A DNA stretch of 64,000 bases from Pelecanus crispus (lineage: Eukaryota > Chordata > Aves > Pelecaniformes > Pelecanidae), in contig NC_134643.1 in NCBI RefSeq assembly GCF_030463565.1, forward strand, positions 7,982,657 through 8,046,656. The letters are read 5' to 3'. Shown here piece after piece: positions 31,401 to 42,201 of the stretch. Under the pieces are notes generated by a model. It made no database searches and was not told the origin of the DNA. It worked only from the letters and a program-made list of their open reading frames with translations. Each line of letters begins with the position of its first letter. Positions within the stretch are counted from its first letter, which is position 1. A program made the position numbers and the translations under genes.

Positions 31401-34400
31401 AGCCAAAGAGGAGGGAAAAGAAGGAAGAGGGTTTTTGCATATAACTGCAGAACTTTGTTTTAAAATAGGCAGTGAAAGAGTGAGAGAAAGCTGTTTTCTG
31501 AAGCAAAGATCAGTTCAGCTGAGTCCACATGCAGTTTTGCCTTCCTCAGCTGTTTTCTAATCCCTTCTGTGACAGCATCAGCTTGGAGTCCATTTGCACT
31601 TTTGGCTTTCCCTCCTTGCTTCCTCTCGCCCCAACTAGGAAGAGACATCAGATAAGGAGCTGCAGGTAGACACTGTGCACAGAGAAACAAAGAGACTCTA
31701 AATCGGGGAACATCCAGCCAACAACAGGCTAGAATTGACTAGGTAAGGAGATAAAGCAAAAGAGCAAGAAGCAAAGCGTGTACTGCGTGTAAGTGATAAC
31801 GAGAACAGAGACTAGTAACAGGCATGGGTCAGGGGGAGTCTAGACTAAAAACAGGGAAAAAACAGCCGGAGAAACAGGGCAGCAGCAGTCTGTCTTGAAC
31901 AGAGGAGTCAAGAGCACACTCCTTTATACAGCCTGGACACAAAATTCCTAAGACTCACCATTCCTCTGCTCTTAACGACTGTCCATAAACCCTGTGGCAA
32001 ATTGCATTTGACTGTCCTCCAACTGATGTTGGTCCACACAGGAAAATGGCAATCTATACTGCCCCCAGGTACTCCAGTCCCAGAGAGAGATGCGAATAGA
32101 GGATCCAGCAGCTCCAACCCTGCTGGATCTTCACTGCAGGTATCGTCAAGAAGGCTTGTGACAGAGTCCCTATTCTCAGTTAGCTTTTAATATAAAATAT
32201 ACATCTGTAAACAAATTAGGAGGTGGCAAGCCACCACATTAAAATGAATGTTGACAAGAATGGAAAGTGAAGGACTTGGGAGTTAGAGAACACCAAAGTT
32301 ACAGCTGCTGGTGCATGTGGATCACAGTATAGACTGTAACTATGATGCAACCACTAGAGCTGGACTATGGCCAAATTTACATTCCACTGCTACCACACTG
32401 GCCTAAACCTCATCTGGGCACAGGCTCATCTATCCACTCCTGCAGCATCTCAAACCCTTTGTATCTCCTCCTTCACCACAGGCTTCTCACACTGTCCCTC
32501 ACAAGTTTTTGTTACAAGGTGAGAAAAGAGAGTTCCTCAGCTGACGAAGTTGAACACAGCCATCCAACAACATAGGGGGTTTTTTGTTGGGTTTTTTTTT
32601 TTTTTTTTCAATCCCGGTCCCTGACAAGTTCCCACATGATGTTAAAGCAGGCCACTTGAATCAAACTGAAATCAAACTTGAATCAGAGGCCAGCCTGAGA
32701 TCTTGGCTGCTCAGTTTGCAGAAAGAGAGCTCTTCTGGAACAGAAATCAAAGAAGCCAGGCTTGCATATGTGCACACCACCTGGTCAAGCATGCTAAGAA
32801 AGAATGAGTCGGTCCCAATCTCAAACTGCATGTCCAAAACCTACCTGACAGGTCTCACAGAACTAACAATGAACCAAAACCAGCTAATAAAGCATGCAAT
32901 CATACAAACAGCAGTAAAAGCATGCCTTAAAGCAAAAGGAGTCACATTTAAATCACAGGAAACATGAATTCTAGCATTTTTTAATATTCATTTAATGAAC
33001 ACCTCCTGTAGAATTCCTTACAGCTTTACTAAGTCCTTTTTTAAAGTTCATTTTTTTTCCCTGTGACCTTCTGTTCAAGTCAACACTGATCACCACCACA
33101 CATAACATCACAAAGGAATCTGAGATGGACTAAATGAAATACAGACACAAGAAGGAACTGAAGTCAAAGCGCACGCAACTTCCAACAAGTCATTTCAACT
33201 TACCCATCTGCAAGCAAAGGTAGTACAACAGGAAAACTGGTGTTGACAAAGCACTCTGAAGTTGCCAGGTGCTATTGCCAACTACTGTCATTTAGGCATT
33301 TCCAGTTCTAACATGTTACCTGGTTATTTCAGAACCTCAAAAAAGGCCAATTACAATGTGGTTCTGCTCGTTAAGTGGAGTTTACTGTCTGCTACTTCAC
33401 AACAGCTACTCTTCCCCCCTTTTAGGCTTTTCAAGCCAAATCCCACAGAACAACAGATGGAGGGAAATTTGAATTAAAGGTGGCAGTTCTCCCAACTTTC
33501 ACCTACAGAAAGCAGCACTGCAGCATTCCTCGCTGACATGGAAAAGATTACAGGATGAAACTATGCCTTTCCATCTTTGCATGTATTTAGGAAAGATGCT
33601 GAATGCAGTTAATCAAACTATTAGCACTGCACATCTAGAAGAAACGGTCAAAATTGCCATCAGACTGGTAAGTGAGAAGTACAAATCAAATCAGCAATAT
33701 AGCTAACAATTAAATTGAGCCAACTTACCATCATATAAGGATCATCCACAATAGGATAAATATAATCTGTCGTCTGGACCAACGACAAACCTCCGTGTCT
33801 TAATGGAATAACGCAAGTGTCCATCCCAATTCCTGCAAAGACCAAAATCCATCAGTGAAGTAACTTTGCCTTCAATTATCTGTTGCTTTTAACAAGAGAA
33901 CTTATAAAACACGTCTGTGAAACACAACTCGCAATACTGCCTAAACAGACATGGCAAATTCCTTCCTTAGAGAAAGCACATAGCACAAATAAGAGGAAAA
34001 CCAAGCAAAGAATGAGAACTCCTGACTGGAACAGAACAGAAGTGTAAATGGCTGAAAGTAAGAACTAAACTACAATGTTCTACATTTTTTTTCAGCATAA
34101 TAGTGCATTAAGAACATCTGTGCTTGTATGTATGTACATTTAAAGTTAAGAGGAACTACGTAAATTGATACTGTTGAAAGCAAATAGGTTTTCCTGTCAC
34201 TCCAATCTTAACAAAAACATAGTGACAGTTTTAAAAGGACATAGCTTCTCATAAAGGGCATTTCCTCACTTCAGGAGGAACACAAAGAATGGCCCAAGTC
34301 ACCGCCTGGGCCCTTGGTGAAAGATGAGCACTTGGAGCTTCTGCAACTGTGTTAACCTTGCCTTACTTCTGTGAGGCTGAAAGGTGGCAAGACAATCTGC

Positions 34401-37226
34401 TAGACAGGGAAACTCCTTTGAGAAAAACCACAACACCAAGCGCAGCCTTTTCCCTGACGGTGAATATTTCAAAGTAAGCGATATTCAAACCTCCGGGCAT
34501 TTGCTGCGATGCAAGAGCCTGCACAGAAGCAGCAGGTGACAAATCACAACATACTAGCTGAGCCACGCTCCCTGTCAATATCGTCGTGCCTTGTGGCAAC
34601 GGCACGTAGCTTAGCTCCCTCCTGGGCTGGCAGCAAGCTGCCTAGAATTATTTTGCATACCTCCACAGGGCAAGAGTCTTCAAACAACCCATTTTCAGGG
34701 AGCAGATGCCACACAGCAACTTTTCCCCATGTATTAACAAAACACACTACCTAGCAAGTGCTACAAGCCAGTATTTGGCAGTGTCTGTACAGGGATGGAG
34801 CAAGCTGCTGTCATCTGAGGTCCTACTGAGGACAGAGAGCAGAAGGTCTGCCAGGCAGCAGGTATACCGGTGGAAAGGATCTTGCCCCTCCTGCCTACGG
34901 AGGCAGATTGTGCCTCGGAAGAGAAGGGATACTGACAGAAGCTCATGAGCAGTAATTTAGGGTTGCTCATCCTCCACAGGAGCTACCAAGCTACTATGCA
35001 TGATATCCAGTGTCTCCAGGGAAGTGCATATAAGCAGTTACAAAGAAGTGGCTCATGTATAGGAGCTGCTTTGCCCTCAGTTCACCTATTCATGCCATAA
35101 TGCTACAAGACTGATTTCACTTGTGTGGTTTTCCACAGCTTCATCGAAAGTACTGCTTGGCAGACAAGCCAAGGAGCCGTGACAGTCCTTCTGAGGCTAT
35201 GTTTCTGTTTCACCAAAAAAGGACTAAGTAAGCGAATCTGTTTAGAGAGGTGACTGAAAACAGTGATTTCAATGTCCATAACAGCTCTGAGAATGAATAT
35301 CAAACTTGCAGTTTCTTACTCACATATTTAAGATTGCTCTGGGTAACACCACTTGCAGAACTAAAAAGGAGTGAGGGTGAGCCTGCTATTGGCAATTTCC
35401 CTCTCGACTGCATCTCAAAAGCATGGTGCATACGCACAGGTTGTAAAGTTACCTGTCTATCTCTTTCAAGCACAAGGTATCAGAGGCAAACAACGGCAAA
35501 CTTATCTGAGGACGTATTTGTTAAAGGGATACTCGCCACAAAACCATTATTTTTAAAAGACCTGAACTCTCCACCTTCCATTACTAACAGATTTCCTGTT
35601 ATATAATATCACACCTACATATTGATGGCACTAGTTTACTTTTTTTTACCTTTTCATATAGCTGGAGAAGAAAAATCTATTAGCAGTTCCCTCACTGTTT
35701 GGGGCCTGTAAGTTTATAAGAGGAAAAAGAAAAACCCAACAGCTAGATAATTAAATCTAAGACAAGCCATTACTAATTTTAGAAATTTGCCAAATTGAAA
35801 TGCTGTTGTGAATAACTTATTTAATTTAGAAAAACACACATATAAATAGCAATTTGGGGATAAAAGAAGCTGGAAGGGTCCTTCATTAGGGAATATTAAA
35901 TTATAGTGCCACCCCAGCTCCACACACAATTGCTGCTTAGATACTTCATACAAAGATCGCCATTGTTTAAGCAAGAACATGGGCTCTTTACTAATCTCTC
36001 TCTGAATTCAATCCCTACCAGAATAATGGGTTGCAACCTGTTAGCCTGCTAATAGACAATTAGCAATGTTAAAGTAATTTTAAATAAGGTTACTGGACAC
36101 TAAATTGATAATTAAATAACTTCAGAATAAATACTACAGTGATATTCCTAAGTTGAGGAAAAAAAAAAAATCATTCTGTGCTGCAAAGTAGAGACTGAAT
36201 ACGCAGGGCTGAGTAAATAGACAAACAGAATTAGAAGTGTCATTAAACACATTATGTACATTCATTTATCTATATCAATATTACGTAGAGTAGCTGGTAT
36301 CAAAATACCTACGTTCGCCCTGTTCCCCATGTAGGTGGCTTGTGCAGGCTGTTTTCCCTTATTGCTTGCATCATTGTGCAAATACCAAAGAGAAAGTGAA
36401 GCTGGCAAGAACACAGAGGTCTTGGAAAGACAGCCTTTCCCAGGCAGCTTCTACAGGTGAGCAAAAAAGTTAGAGTGGGGAACAATGAAAGGATTGAAAG
36501 GAAAAATGACAACTGTGAAACAATCTGCTCCCAGCCTCAGCTGAAGCGAGAAAGTTTTCCCTTGCTCACGTTCTCTGACCCAGGAACAGAGGGGGGCGGA
36601 GGGAGTGGGGAACTTCACCCGTGAGTCATCTAATTGCATAAAATTCATTGCATCCATTGCATAAATTTCCAAAGGCAATGTATTAAGATAAAAGTCCAGA
36701 AATTAACTGATACTACGTCAGTTTGCAGAGCATCTACTGGGGAAATGGAGGAGGACAGTAACTCCTAGGCACGTGCCTATCACGATAGACATTCCTGACC
36801 GTTTTTCCTTTGTAGTTGAGCGCACTGCAGGATGTTAAATAATTAAAATAATATTCTTGTATCCTAGATGCCAACAAATGACAACACGAAATTCATTCTT
36901 CAGATTTCTGGATGCTGTGCATGCATTATACAACATACAATTTTCAAACTGATTAAACAAACCGCAAATGAGCTCGCGTCACTAAGCAGACCAAACGGAA
37001 GGATCACATGTGTCTAGAGGAGCAACTACTTACCCAACCTGGGCATAACTGCCCCCAGGAACTGTTCATCTTCCTGAAAATGGTTTTCTTGTAGAGATTC
37101 GAGCAGCTTCTGTAAGACATCCTGAGGCACTTTGCAGCCTGTGCCTTTCAGTTCAGTGAATTGGGTCAGGCGGAAGCTCTCATCCAGTTCGTAACTTTCT
37201 GGGTTAAACGACTCCCGAACAGACAT
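16199..37226 (-). CDS. SEPHS1: SEPHS1, selenophosphate synthetase 1 (complete, 8 coding exons)
   Basis: A member of the SelD/selenide, water dikinase family. Coding exons are 37034-37226, 33729-33832, 28859-28966, 27869-28023, 26958-27048, 23504-23603, 21709-21921 and 16199-16413. Together they total 1,179 nt, i.e. 392 codons plus TAA, exactly the human length, with all phases matching and only scattered substitutions (MSV for MST at the start, I for V in LLGISNK). Residue 29 is Thr in GTGCK, where SEPHS2 has selenocysteine; SEPHS1 proteins therefore do not make selenophosphate efficiently and are linked to redox control and development (family knowledge). Metal- and ATP-binding segments such as [22 protein letters not shown] and ITGFGILGH are intact. 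The gene starts from a CpG-island promoter. Confidence 0.97.
21709..21921 (-). CDS. SEPHS1: SEPHS1 coding exon 7
   Basis: A 213-nt exon with acceptor CTCTTGCAG and donor TTCAG/GTAGGT. It encodes [20 protein letters not shown] through [19 protein letters not shown], identical to the human protein as I recall it. Confidence 0.97.
23504..23603 (-). CDS. SEPHS1: SEPHS1 coding exon 6
   Basis: A 100-nt exon with acceptor CATTAG (a short pyrimidine tract) and donor AACAG/GTAAGA. It encodes [20 protein letters not shown] and [13 protein letters not shown]. It has no methionine-started frame long enough to be seen alone and was placed by splice sites and alignment. Confidence 0.95.
26958..27048 (-). 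CDS. SEPHS1: SEPHS1 coding exon 5
   Basis: A 91-nt exon with acceptor GTTTTCAG and donor GATATT/GTGAGT. It encodes [20 protein letters not shown] and [10 protein letters not shown]. The LTKPLGTQ segment is a family hallmark. Confidence 0.96.
27869..28023 (-). CDS. SEPHS1: SEPHS1 coding exon 4
   Basis: A 155-nt exon with acceptor ATCTCTAG and donor ATAAT/GTAAGT. It encodes [20 protein letters not shown], then [20 protein letters not shown] and CQPNEFI. The TGGQT motif typical of the SelD/AIR synthetase superfamily is intact. Confidence 0.96.
28859..28966 (-). CDS. SEPHS1: SEPHS1 coding exon 3
   Basis: A 108-nt exon with acceptor TTTTTCAG and donor AGG/GTAAGA. It encodes 36 residues, [20 protein letters not shown] through SNKMTDR, in frame on both sides. 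Confidence 0.96.
33729..33832 (-). CDS. SEPHS1: SEPHS1 coding exon 2
   Basis: A 104-nt exon with acceptor TTTGCAG and donor ATGATG/GTAAGT. It encodes [20 protein letters not shown] and then [14 protein letters not shown]. The acidic residues of the metal-dependent ATP-binding half are present. Confidence 0.96.
37034..37226 (-). CDS. SEPHS1: SEPHS1 first coding exon (start codon, Thr29)
   Basis: The ATG at 37226-37224 starts [20 protein letters not shown]. The exon includes [11 protein letters not shown] with Thr at the position of the catalytic Sec/Cys and the essential Lys after it (K32). It ends MPRL plus one base of Gly at TTGG/GTAAGT. A frame-open extension 13 codons upstream exists but the start given matches the family. 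Non-coding exon sequence probably extends up to 37295, where TTAG follows a T30 tract. Confidence 0.96.
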
Positions 37227-37295
37227 GGTTCTCTCACCCAGACTGCTGGCCTTTCCCACCCCCAAGCAACGGTATCAGTTTCTCTGCTGATCAGT

Positions 37296-37296
37296 C

Positions 37297-37336
<40 letters not shown>

Positions 37337-40300
37337 GGAACATTAGAAAATCCTAGGACCTGCAACACAACAGGTTTTCCACATAGAGCAAGTTAAAAAG
37401 AAGCAGCACTCAGCATCATCCTTTACTTGTTAAGACAGGTGGGCACATCTCACACGACCTATTTCTCCAAGACTACAAAGGAATGACTCCTCTTCCTAAC
37501 TTCCAACATTTAAAACTATAACTATGCCAGGCGAATCAGAGAATGAAATTTCTTTTCCAGATATGCTGCATAAGGTTTTCATTAAAAAAAGAATCTAACA
37601 CGCTTACCGACCTCATTTAACACAGAGGTAATGAAAGAAATAATAGTTCCCAGAGCACTGAGGCCGATTTCCAAAGGGCAACCTGGGCCCTGATCCTGCA
37701 ACACACTCAGCAGAGACATCTGTTTGTACTCAGCTCAGTGCAGGGTCATAATTTTAGCCATTAACATATTAATCTCAAAAATAAGATGCTTTTCAAATAA
37801 TGGCTCCGCTTCAGTTCTGATGTAAGAAGCCGAAACTCCATAATACACCTGTTCTCCTTGGGGGAAAACACAAGCCCGGTGTTCTGTTAGTACAGGTAAC
37901 AGAAGAACAAAGAGGCTGTATTTAAGCAGACTGGTTTACCTACAAACATGCCAGTTTACCTTTTAGTACGTTCGCAGACATAAAAACGTTGAAAAGTTTC
38001 TTGTCTCTTGAGCCCTTTTTTAGTCAACTAACGATACTGAGAATACAGAGAATTGCCCATTAAAATGGTAATGTAAAAAGACACTGATGCAACTCATTTA
38101 ATAAAATTCTTAACAATGCACATCTAATTTTAGAACGTTTTTCCACTCTGACTCACATACACCACACTCCAAAACTAATAAGAGGCCTAACCGAGACACT
38201 GACTTCTAAATAGGAACGGCTGTGATAAAATGCAATTCATCTTTCTCAGAGGAGAATTTTTCAGGAATTACTAAAAACCACCTGTCTGCGGTAGTTTCTT
38301 AGAAAGCAAGGATCCTGCCTAACAACAAGAAGAACCGAGTTCAGCATCGCTGACAAAATCCGATACCGATGGTCACGCCGTGATGAGGTTAAGCCGAAAA
38401 GCAAAAAAATGAATGCAAGTGACTGGTATTTGCTAAGTTCGACAGCACTCAATGTCAGAAAGATGTGAATCTACAGACCGTGCAAATGATTTCCCCTATA
38501 CACCACATATTAACAAGTACGTCTGGTTCCATAAGCCTTTAAATCTACTAATTTATCAAATATACTTTGTAGGAACTCAAGTTTTATGCTCCTTGAGAAC
38601 TTCTGCTGTGGAGCCCAACTCCCCTTTACAGTGCTTTCCCTCCTTCTCTAGGAGGCGTGGCACTTATTTAAAACAATCTTCCAAAGCCCAGGCTCGGGCA
38701 GTAATCCAAACTCTAGTTACAAGAACGTGTCTTGGATGAGCAATGAATTCAGTCCGTAGCTGTTGTCTTCCAATGCAAGACACTAAGCACTTGCAATTAA
38801 AAAAAAAAAAAAAAGTGTCTGGAAAGCAACCTAACAACCTGTCAACAGAAATGCGAGACAAAAAGCTTTTCAAGGAGGGGGATTTTTTTTTTTCCCCCTT
38901 CATTCTTTTTTAACACTTCATTCTAATTAATTCCAGAAATTTATAAAAAACAGCTTGCCCCACAAGGGAAATAATTTCCTTCATCTAACTAGTGATCGCA
39001 ATATGCTTAGCACCCCCTACCTACTTACACAGGAAAGGATTCGGAGGCCACAGCCTACCAGGAACTTTTTGCAGTCTTGAGGACTCTAAGACACAGTAAA
39101 TTACGTGCCCTGGTTTGAAAACAAATACTGAAACAAAACAAGGCAATTTTATTTAATGGAAAACATCCGCAGTGCAAGAACACAATAACTTCGTAAGGAA
39201 GCTCTCAGTAAAGCTCCACGCAACCGTGCATTTCCAGGCTGCCCTGGGAGCCACCTTCCTCGCAGGACCAAGTTTCTCGCGGCTGCTGGCAGCCCCTGCG
39301 GGCGCCCGGCGCCCCTCCCCAGCAGCAGAAAACGCCCCGCAGCCCAGATGTTTCTTACTTTAAAAGAACGGCGTAATAAATATTAAAAACTAAAGTTTAA
39401 CCCTTGCCTCCCTAAAGAGCAGCGAGAGGAGAGCACGGGAGCGGAAGGGGGGAGCGAGGAGGAGCCCGAGGCAGGTACCTACCCAAAACAAACCCAAGAG
39501 CGACTGACGGCAAGGCAACCGCCCGAGAGGCGCCAGGCGAGGACCTGCGGCCAGCGTCCACCCGGGCAGCGCGGCGAGGAGCGCGGCGGCGAGACATGGC
39601 TCTGGGACACCTTAAATTTCCAGCCGCTGCCTTTAAAGGCAAGCCAGGGCCTTCGCTGTTGCTCTTTGTGCAGCCGGCGCGGCGGCGGCGGGGGGCAGAG
39701 GACGAGCAGAAGGAGCGGGAGCAGCAGCAGCGGGAGCAGCGGCCCGGCTCGCCGCGCGCAGAGGCGCCGCGCACGCGGCTCCCCCCGCCCCCCGCTCCGC
39801 AGGGGGCAAAGCCCGCGGGGGCGGCGTGGCCGCGGGGAACCGACCGACCCCCCCCTCCCCCCCCGCGGGCCGGGCGCACGTGCGCGCAGGTAGGGTGTCA
39901 GCGGGGCGGGGTTAACCCCTCGCAGGCGGCGGCGCGAGCCGCCGGCCCCAGGGCGCGCGCGCGGGGCGGCCGGCGGAACGTTGGGCGCGCGCCCCCCCCC
40001 CCCCCGCCGCCGCCGCCGCCGCCCGCTCTGTGAGGGGGTGTAGGGAAGGGGGGGGGGGGAGGAGAGAAAAAGGCGGAAAGGAAGAAAAAAAAAAAAAGAT
40101 GTCGGCGGGCGAAAAATTTAACCCGTCCGTCGCCGGCGCCAGATTTCTTTAAAGCGGCCGCGGCGGCGCGGTGAGGCGCACCGCGCACCCCCCCCTTCCC
40201 CCGCCCTTCCCCCGGGGCCGGGCTGAGGGAGGGCGGCGGGGCCCGGGGCCAGGCGGGCAGCCCGCGCTCCGGCGGCGCCGCGCCGTCCCCCGCGCCGGGC

Positions 40301-40395
40301 CCGGCGTAACGGCGGAGGCGAATTCCCCTTTAAATCTCCCCGCCTTGCACCCCCACCCCCCCCCTCCCCCCTCCCTCCTCAGGTCTCCCTCTTAC
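37296..40395 (-). other. SEPHS1: SEPHS1 intron 1
   Basis: About 3.1 kb between the probable non-coding first exon and the exon with the start codon. The right part (from about 39,250) is CpG island. The left part is AT-rich without recognisable genes. An alternative first-exon donor (GGGTAG/GTACCT on the minus strand, about 39,473-39,478) exists in the island. Confidence 0.5.
37303..37332. repeat. A30 homopolymer next to SEPHS1 exon acceptor
   Basis: Thirty uninterrupted A on the plus strand, i.e. T30 on the SEPHS1 sense strand. It is separated by only a few bases (AAATTAG) from the probable acceptor of the exon that holds the start codon. It acts as the polypyrimidine tract if that acceptor is used. 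Confidence 0.85.
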
Positions 40396-40875
40396 CGGCT
40401 GCCTCCTCGCCCTCCGCCTCCTCCCGCGAACGGGACTCCCAGCCCAGTCCCACAATGCACCGGGCGCGCCGGGCTCCCTCAGCGCCGCCTGAATAGAAAT
40501 GCCGCCGCCGCCGCCGCGGCCGCCGCCGGGCACGGGGGGGTTAAACCTCCCCCCCCCCCCGCCTCCCCGCGCCGCGCCTCGCGCCGCGCTCCCCGCCCCC
40601 TCCGCCTCGGCGGCCGCGCGCGCGCAGCGCTCTCCCCTTCCCCCCCCGCGCGTTCCCGCGCGCGCCCTGTTGCAGCGCGACCTGTTGCAAACGCGCGCGC
40701 ACACACCCCCTGCTCCGCTCGTGGCCGTGCACGCGGGGGGGGGAGGGGTGGGGGCTGCGTCGCACCTCCGCAGCGCGGCGCTCCGCGCGGGCGGGCTTCG
40801 CGCGCAAGGCGCCACGCGAAGGGGGCGCAGCTGCGAGGAGCGAGCGCGGGTGCGCGGGAGACGCACGCAAAGCGC
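39250..40875 (-). promoter_or_regulatory. SEPHS1: SEPHS1 CpG-island promoter
   Basis: About 1.6 kb of extreme GC and CpG density with GCC/CGG runs at 40,002-40,024 and 40,501-40,530, C-rich homopolymers, and many GC-box-like sites. There is no clear TATA box. The island ends abruptly against the hexanucleotide array. Several long open frames here are composition effects. Confidence 0.8.
40396..40500 (-). other. SEPHS1: Probable SEPHS1 non-coding first exon
   Basis: A strong minus-strand donor, GCAGCCG/GTAAGAGG, ends at 40396 inside the CpG island. The sequence before it is GC-rich and contains GTGCATTGTGGGACTGGG, a type of element seen near vertebrate CpG-island starts. It fits the known arrangement of a non-coding first exon spliced to the exon with the ATG. 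The 5' end is a guess from the position of the CGG-rich tract just upstream. Confidence 0.5.
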
Positions 40876-40960
40876 TGGGCCCGGGCCCGAGCCCGAGCCT
40901 GAGCCCGAGCCCGAGCCCGGACCTGGGCCTGGGCCTGAGCCCGATCCCAGGCCTGAGCCT

Positions 40961-40991
<31 letters not shown>

Positions 40992-41436
40992 GACCTGGGC
41001 CTGGGCCTGAGCCCGATCCCAGGCCTGAGCCTGAGCCCGAGCCCGAGCCCGATCCCAGGCCTGAGCCCGATCCCGAGCCCGTGCCCGAGCCCGGACCTGG
41101 GCCTGGGCCTGGGCCTGAGCCCGATCCCAGGCCTGAGCCTGAGCCCGAGCCCGAGCCTGAGCCCGATCCCAGGCCTGAGCCCGAGCCCGAGCCCGAGCCC
41201 GGACCTGGGCCTGGGCCTGAGCCCGATCCCAGGCCCGAGCCCGAGCCCGAGCCCGGACCTGGGCCTGGGCCTGGGCCTGAGCCCGATCCCAGGCCCGAGC
41301 CTGAGCCCGAGCCCGATCCCGATCCCAGGCCCGAGCCCGAGCCCGAGCCTGAGCCCGAGCCCGAGCCCGAGCCTGAACCTGAGCCTGAGCCCGAGCCCGG
41401 ACCTGGGCCTGGGCCTGAGCCCGATCCCAGGCCTGA

Positions 41437-41469
<33 letters not shown>

Positions 41470-41686
41470 CTAGCCCGAGCCCGGACCTGGGCCTGGGCCT
41501 GAGCCCGATCCCAGGCCCAAGCCCGAGCCCGAGCCCGGACCTGGGCCTGGGCCTGAGCCCGATCCCAGGCCTGAGCCCGAGCCCAAGCCCGAGCCCGGAC
41601 CTGGGCCTGGGCCTGGGCCTGAGCCCGAGTCTGGGCCCGAGCCCGGACCTGGGCCTGGGCCTGGGCCCGATCCCAGGCCTGAGCCT

Positions 41687-41723
<37 letters not shown>

Positions 41724-42168
41724 GACCTGGGCCTGGGCCTGAGCCCGATCCCAGGCCTGAGCCTGAGCCCGAGCCCGAGCCCGATCCCAGGCCTGAGCCC
41801 GATCCCGAGCCCGTGCCCGAGCCCGGACCTGGGCCTGGGCCTGGGCCTGAGCCCGATCCCAGGCCTGAGCCTGAGCCCGAGCCCGAGCCTGAGCCCGATC
41901 CCAGGCCTGAGCCCGAGCCCGAGCCCGAGCCCGGACCTGGGCCTGGGCCTGAGCCCGATCCCAGGCCCGAGCCCGAGCCCGAGCCCGGACCTGGGCCTGG
42001 GCCTGGGCCTGAGCCCGATCCCAGGCCCGAGCCTGAGCCCGAGCCCGATCCCGATCCCAGGCCCGAGCCCGAGCCCGAGCCTGAGCCCGAGCCCGAGCCC
42101 GAGCCTGAACCTGAGCCTGAGCCCGAGCCCGGACCTGGGCCTGGGCCTGAGCCCGATCCCAGGCCTGA

Positions 42169-42201
<33 letters not shown>

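Larger units (their letters stand above)
16414..37033 (-). other. SEPHS1: SEPHS1 introns between coding exons
   Basis: Seven introns, the largest about 5.3 kb (16,414-21,708) and 4.8 kb (28,967-33,728). I saw no other exons, nested genes or clear transposons in them, only T- or A-rich runs (for example T at 21,119-21,137 and 32,594-32,610, and an A/C-rich patch at 22,945-22,990). Old unrecognisable repeats may be present. Confidence 0.6.

Noticed and set aside
40499-41473. Plus-strand 324-codon frame rich in Pro-Glu
   Set aside because: Half is CpG-island DNA and the other half the tandem array; it ends at a TAG variant unit that recurs in the duplicated copy.
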